A stretch of DNA of 47,361 nucleotides. Source: Deltaproteobacteria bacterium. Its GTDB lineage: Bacteria > Desulfobacterota > Deferrimicrobia > Deferrimicrobiales > Deferrimicrobiaceae. Position 1 is the first letter of the stretch; every line of letters starts with the position of its first letter. The stretch is taken from assembly GCA_021824125.1 (NCBI GenBank), contig JAKALO010000004.1, positions 1 to 47,361 on the forward strand, read 5' to 3'. Below the pieces are notes generated by a model. It did no database searches. It worked only from the letters and a program-made list of their open reading frames with translations, and had not been told where the DNA came from. Below are positions 45,272-47,361 of this stretch, piece by piece. Position numbers and translations under genes: made by a program.

Positions 45272-47361
45272 ATGATGTTATCCAAAGCTCACCGTCTCAA
45301 ACTATCCACCATTGCGCGAAAACTGGCGTTTTGCGCGATCCCGCTGTTCATCCTGCTGTTCGCCGCCGTCGCAAACGCCAGCGAGGCGGAACTGAAAATC
45401 CCCGATCTCGGTACCGTGTCGTTCATGGGTATGTCGGGGCACAACCTCCTGGTGGCCGGGCTGGCCATCTGCCTGCTCGGGATGGGCTTCGGATTCATGC
45501 AGTTCCAGCAGATCAAGAAACTCCCCGTTCACAAGGCGATGCTCGAGATTTCCGAACTGATCTATGAAACCTGCAAGACCTACCTGATCACCCAGGGGAA
45601 GTTCATCGCGATCCTGTGGGCGTTCATCGCGGCGATCATGGTGGTCTACTTCGGCTTCCTGCTGAAATACGCCACCATCCAGGTCGTCATCATCGTCGTG
45701 TTCAGCATAATCGGCATCCTTGGCAGCTACGGGGTGGCCTGGTTCGGCATCCGCATCAACACCTACGCCAACTCCCGGACCGCTTTCGCCGGCCTCAGAG
45801 GCAAGCCCTTCCCGACCATGGAAATTCCCCTCCAGTCCGGGATGAGCGTCGGCATGATGCTCATAAGCGTCGAGCTGGTGATCATGCTCTTCATCCTGCT
45901 CTACGTCCCCGGGGACTACGCAGGCCCGTGCTTCATCGGATTCGCCATCGGCGAGTCGCTGGGCGCCGCCGCCCTCCGTATCGCGGGCGGGATCTTCACG
46001 AAGATCGCGGACATCGGTTCCGACCTTATGAAGATCGTCTTCAAGATCAAGGAGGACGACGTGCGGAACCCCGGCGTCATCGCCGACTGCACGGGCGACA
46101 ACGCGGGCGACTCGGTCGGCCCCACCGCCGACGGGTTCGAAACCTACGGCGTCACGGGCGTCGCGCTCATCACCTTCATCATCCTCGCGGTCCCCGAACC
46201 CGTCACCCAGATCATGCTCCTCGTCTGGATCTTCGTCATGCGCATAGGGATGATCATCACGAGCGCCGCCTCCTACTACATCAACGGGATTATCTCCAAG
46301 GCGAAGTTCGGGGAGGCCAAGAAGTTCAACTTCGAGACCCCTCTGACCACCCTGGTGTGGCTGACCTCGTTTCTCTCCATCGCGATGACCTACCTCCTTT
46401 CGTACCTCCTGGTCCCCAGCCTGCAGGGAGACGCGTCGCTCTGGTGGAAACTTTCCACGATCATCACCTGCGGCACGATCGCGGGCGCGCTGATACCGGA
46501 GCTGGTCAAGGTCTTCACCTCGACCAACTCGGGTCACGTGCGCGAGATCGTCACCGCCTCCCGTGAAGGGGGGGCGTCCCTGAACATCCTCTCCGGCATC
46601 GTGGCCGGGTACTTCAGCGCGTACTGGATGGGATTCGCGATCATCGCCCTGATGGCGATCGGGTACGGCGTCAGCACGGCGGGCCTGGGCGGCATAATGG
46701 CGGCCCCCGCGATCTTCGCCTTCGGGCTCATCGCCTTCGGGTTCCTGGGGATGGGGCCGGTCACCATAGCGGTCGACTCCTACGGCCCGGTGACGGACAA
46801 CGCACAGTCTGTGTACGAGCTTTCCATGATCGAGACCCTCCCGAACATCAAGGAGGAGATAAAGAAGGACTTCGGGTTCACTCCCGACTTCGAGGAAGCC
46901 AAGATGTACCTCGAGGAGAACGACGGGGCCGGCAACACCTTCAAGGCCACCGCGAAGCCGGTGCTCATCGGGACTGCCGTCGTCGGCGCCACGACGCTGA
47001 TATTCTCCATCATCCAGGTGCTGGAAAAGATGTTCGGGAAAGCCGACGTCGCGGCCGGGCTGTCGATCCTGAACCCGGTCTTCCTGCTGGGGCTGATCAC
47101 CGGCGGAGCGATGATCTTCTGGTTCTCAGGCGCCGCCACGCAGGCGGTCGCAACCGGCGCCTACCGCGCGGTCGATTTCATCAAGAAGAACATCAAGCTT
47201 GACGAAGGCGCCGAGAAGGCCTCGGTGGAAGACAGCAAGAAGGTCGTCGAGATCTGCACGCAATACGCGCAGAAGGGGATGTTCAACATCTTCTGCGCGG
47301 TCTTCTTCGGGACGCTGGCGTTCGCCTGCGTCAACCACTACTACTTCATCGGTTACCTGAT
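45272..47361 (+). CDS. hppA: Membrane-bound proton-translocating pyrophosphatase, 5' part
   Basis: The frame opens at ATG ATG (45272/45275) after GGGAGGG and stays open to the window end, giving 696 codons. A signal-like helix (about residues 15-40) is followed by many membrane helices. Family motifs are DIGSDLMKIVFKIKEDD (pyrophosphate/Mg binding), VIADCTGDNAGDSVGPTADGFETYG, SREGGASLNILSG, and AVDSYGPVTDNAQSVYELSMIE. The K+-dependence site reads GNTFKATAK: Lys at the position that is Lys in K+-independent enzymes, but Ala where these usually have Thr. The protein couples PPi hydrolysis to H+ (or Na+) pumping. About 50 or more C-terminal residues are outside the window. Confidence 0.93.
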   Translation, partial: MMLSKAHRLKLSTIARKLAFCAIPLFILLFAAVANASEAELKIPDLGTVSFMGMSGHNLLVAGLAICLLGMGFGFMQFQQIKKLPVHKAMLEISELIYETCKTYLITQGKFIAILWAFIAAIMVVYFGFLLKYATIQVVIIVVFSIIGILGSYGVAWFGIRINTYANSRTAFAGLRGKPFPTMEIPLQSGMSVGMMLISVELVIMLFILLYVPGDYAGPCFIGFAIGESLGAAALRIAGGIFTKIADIGSDLMKIVFKIKEDDVRNPGVIADCTGDNAGDSVGPTADGFETYGVTGVALITFIILAVPEPVTQIMLLVWIFVMRIGMIITSAASYYINGIISKAKFGEAKKFNFETPLTTLVWLTSFLSIAMTYLLSYLLVPSLQGDASLWWKLSTIITCGTIAGALIPELVKVFTSTNSGHVREIVTASREGGASLNILSGIVAGYFSAYWMGFAIIALMAIGYGVSTAGLGGIMAAPAIFAFGLIAFGFLGMGPVTIAVDSYGPVTDNAQSVYELSMIETLPNIKEEIKKDFGFTPDFEEAKMYLEENDGAGNTFKATAKPVLIGTAVVGATTLIFSIIQVLEKMFGKADVAAGLSILNPVFLLGLITGGAMIFWFSGAATQAVATGAYRAVDFIKKNIKLDEGAEKASVEDSKKVVEICTQYAQKGMFNIFCAVFFGTLAFACVNHYYFIGYL

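Overview
The window is a GC-rich bacterial chromosome segment packed with housekeeping genes. The prs-rplY-pth-rpsF-ssb-rpsR-rplI-dnaB run, tig-clpP-clpX-lon, a 14-heme c-type cytochrome, an NtrB/NtrC pair and c-di-GMP proteins together suggest an anaerobic, metal- or sulfur-respiring lineage of the old Deltaproteobacteria (Desulfobacterota/Desulfuromonadota-like). That placement is inference from gene order and protein style, not from a phylogeny.

Layout. Positions 1-5218: 3' end of groEL, an FmdB zinc ribbon, folD, a GcvH-like protein without the lipoyl lysine, a TonB-type protein, a rhomboid protease with a non-AUG start, and HU. 5310-10730: universal stress protein, enolase 1, phosphoglycerate mutase, a REC-HD-GYP-REC-DUF4388 protein and a PilZ protein. 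10815-16567: tRNA-Leu and the proteostasis run tig, clpP, clpX, lon. 16710-21182: an oxidoreductase, tRNA-Val and tRNA-Asp, an ABC-F ATPase, a palindromic repeat, a free-standing DAHP-synthase N-domain with a chorismate mutase, and a YajQ protein.

21236-29832 is the most interesting part, a fluoride-response island. Three fluoride (crcB-motif) riboswitches lie within about 1.8 kb. Each has a recognisable promoter upstream and an intrinsic terminator downstream; in two of them the terminator stem reuses the aptamer's 3' strand. The first (minus strand) leads an operon of two MutS-like ATPases, a small TPR protein, a micro-ORF and a second enolase. The second (minus strand) leads a CPA2-type cation/proton antiporter. 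The third (plus strand) leads a dynamin-like GTPase. The last two are divergent and share a promoter region with 11-bp tandem repeats. Enolase is a classical fluoride target, so the second enolase is a plausible replacement or tolerant enzyme. The MutS-like pair and the dynamin-like GTPase suggest less understood parts of the response.

29920-37088: a small Lys/Ala/Pro-rich exported protein, then prs to dnaB. DnaB carries a complete 422-residue intein with a LAGLIDADG-type endonuclease. 37324-47361: the multiheme cytochrome, a patatin-like lipoprotein, thiD, ntrC, ntrB, dus, and the start of a membrane-bound pyrophosphatase cut by the window end.

Several genes appear to start at codons other than AUG, GUG or UUG (rhomboid at AUC/AUU; possibly gpmI at AUA and the GcvH-like gene at CUG). 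This is worth testing as a property of the genome.
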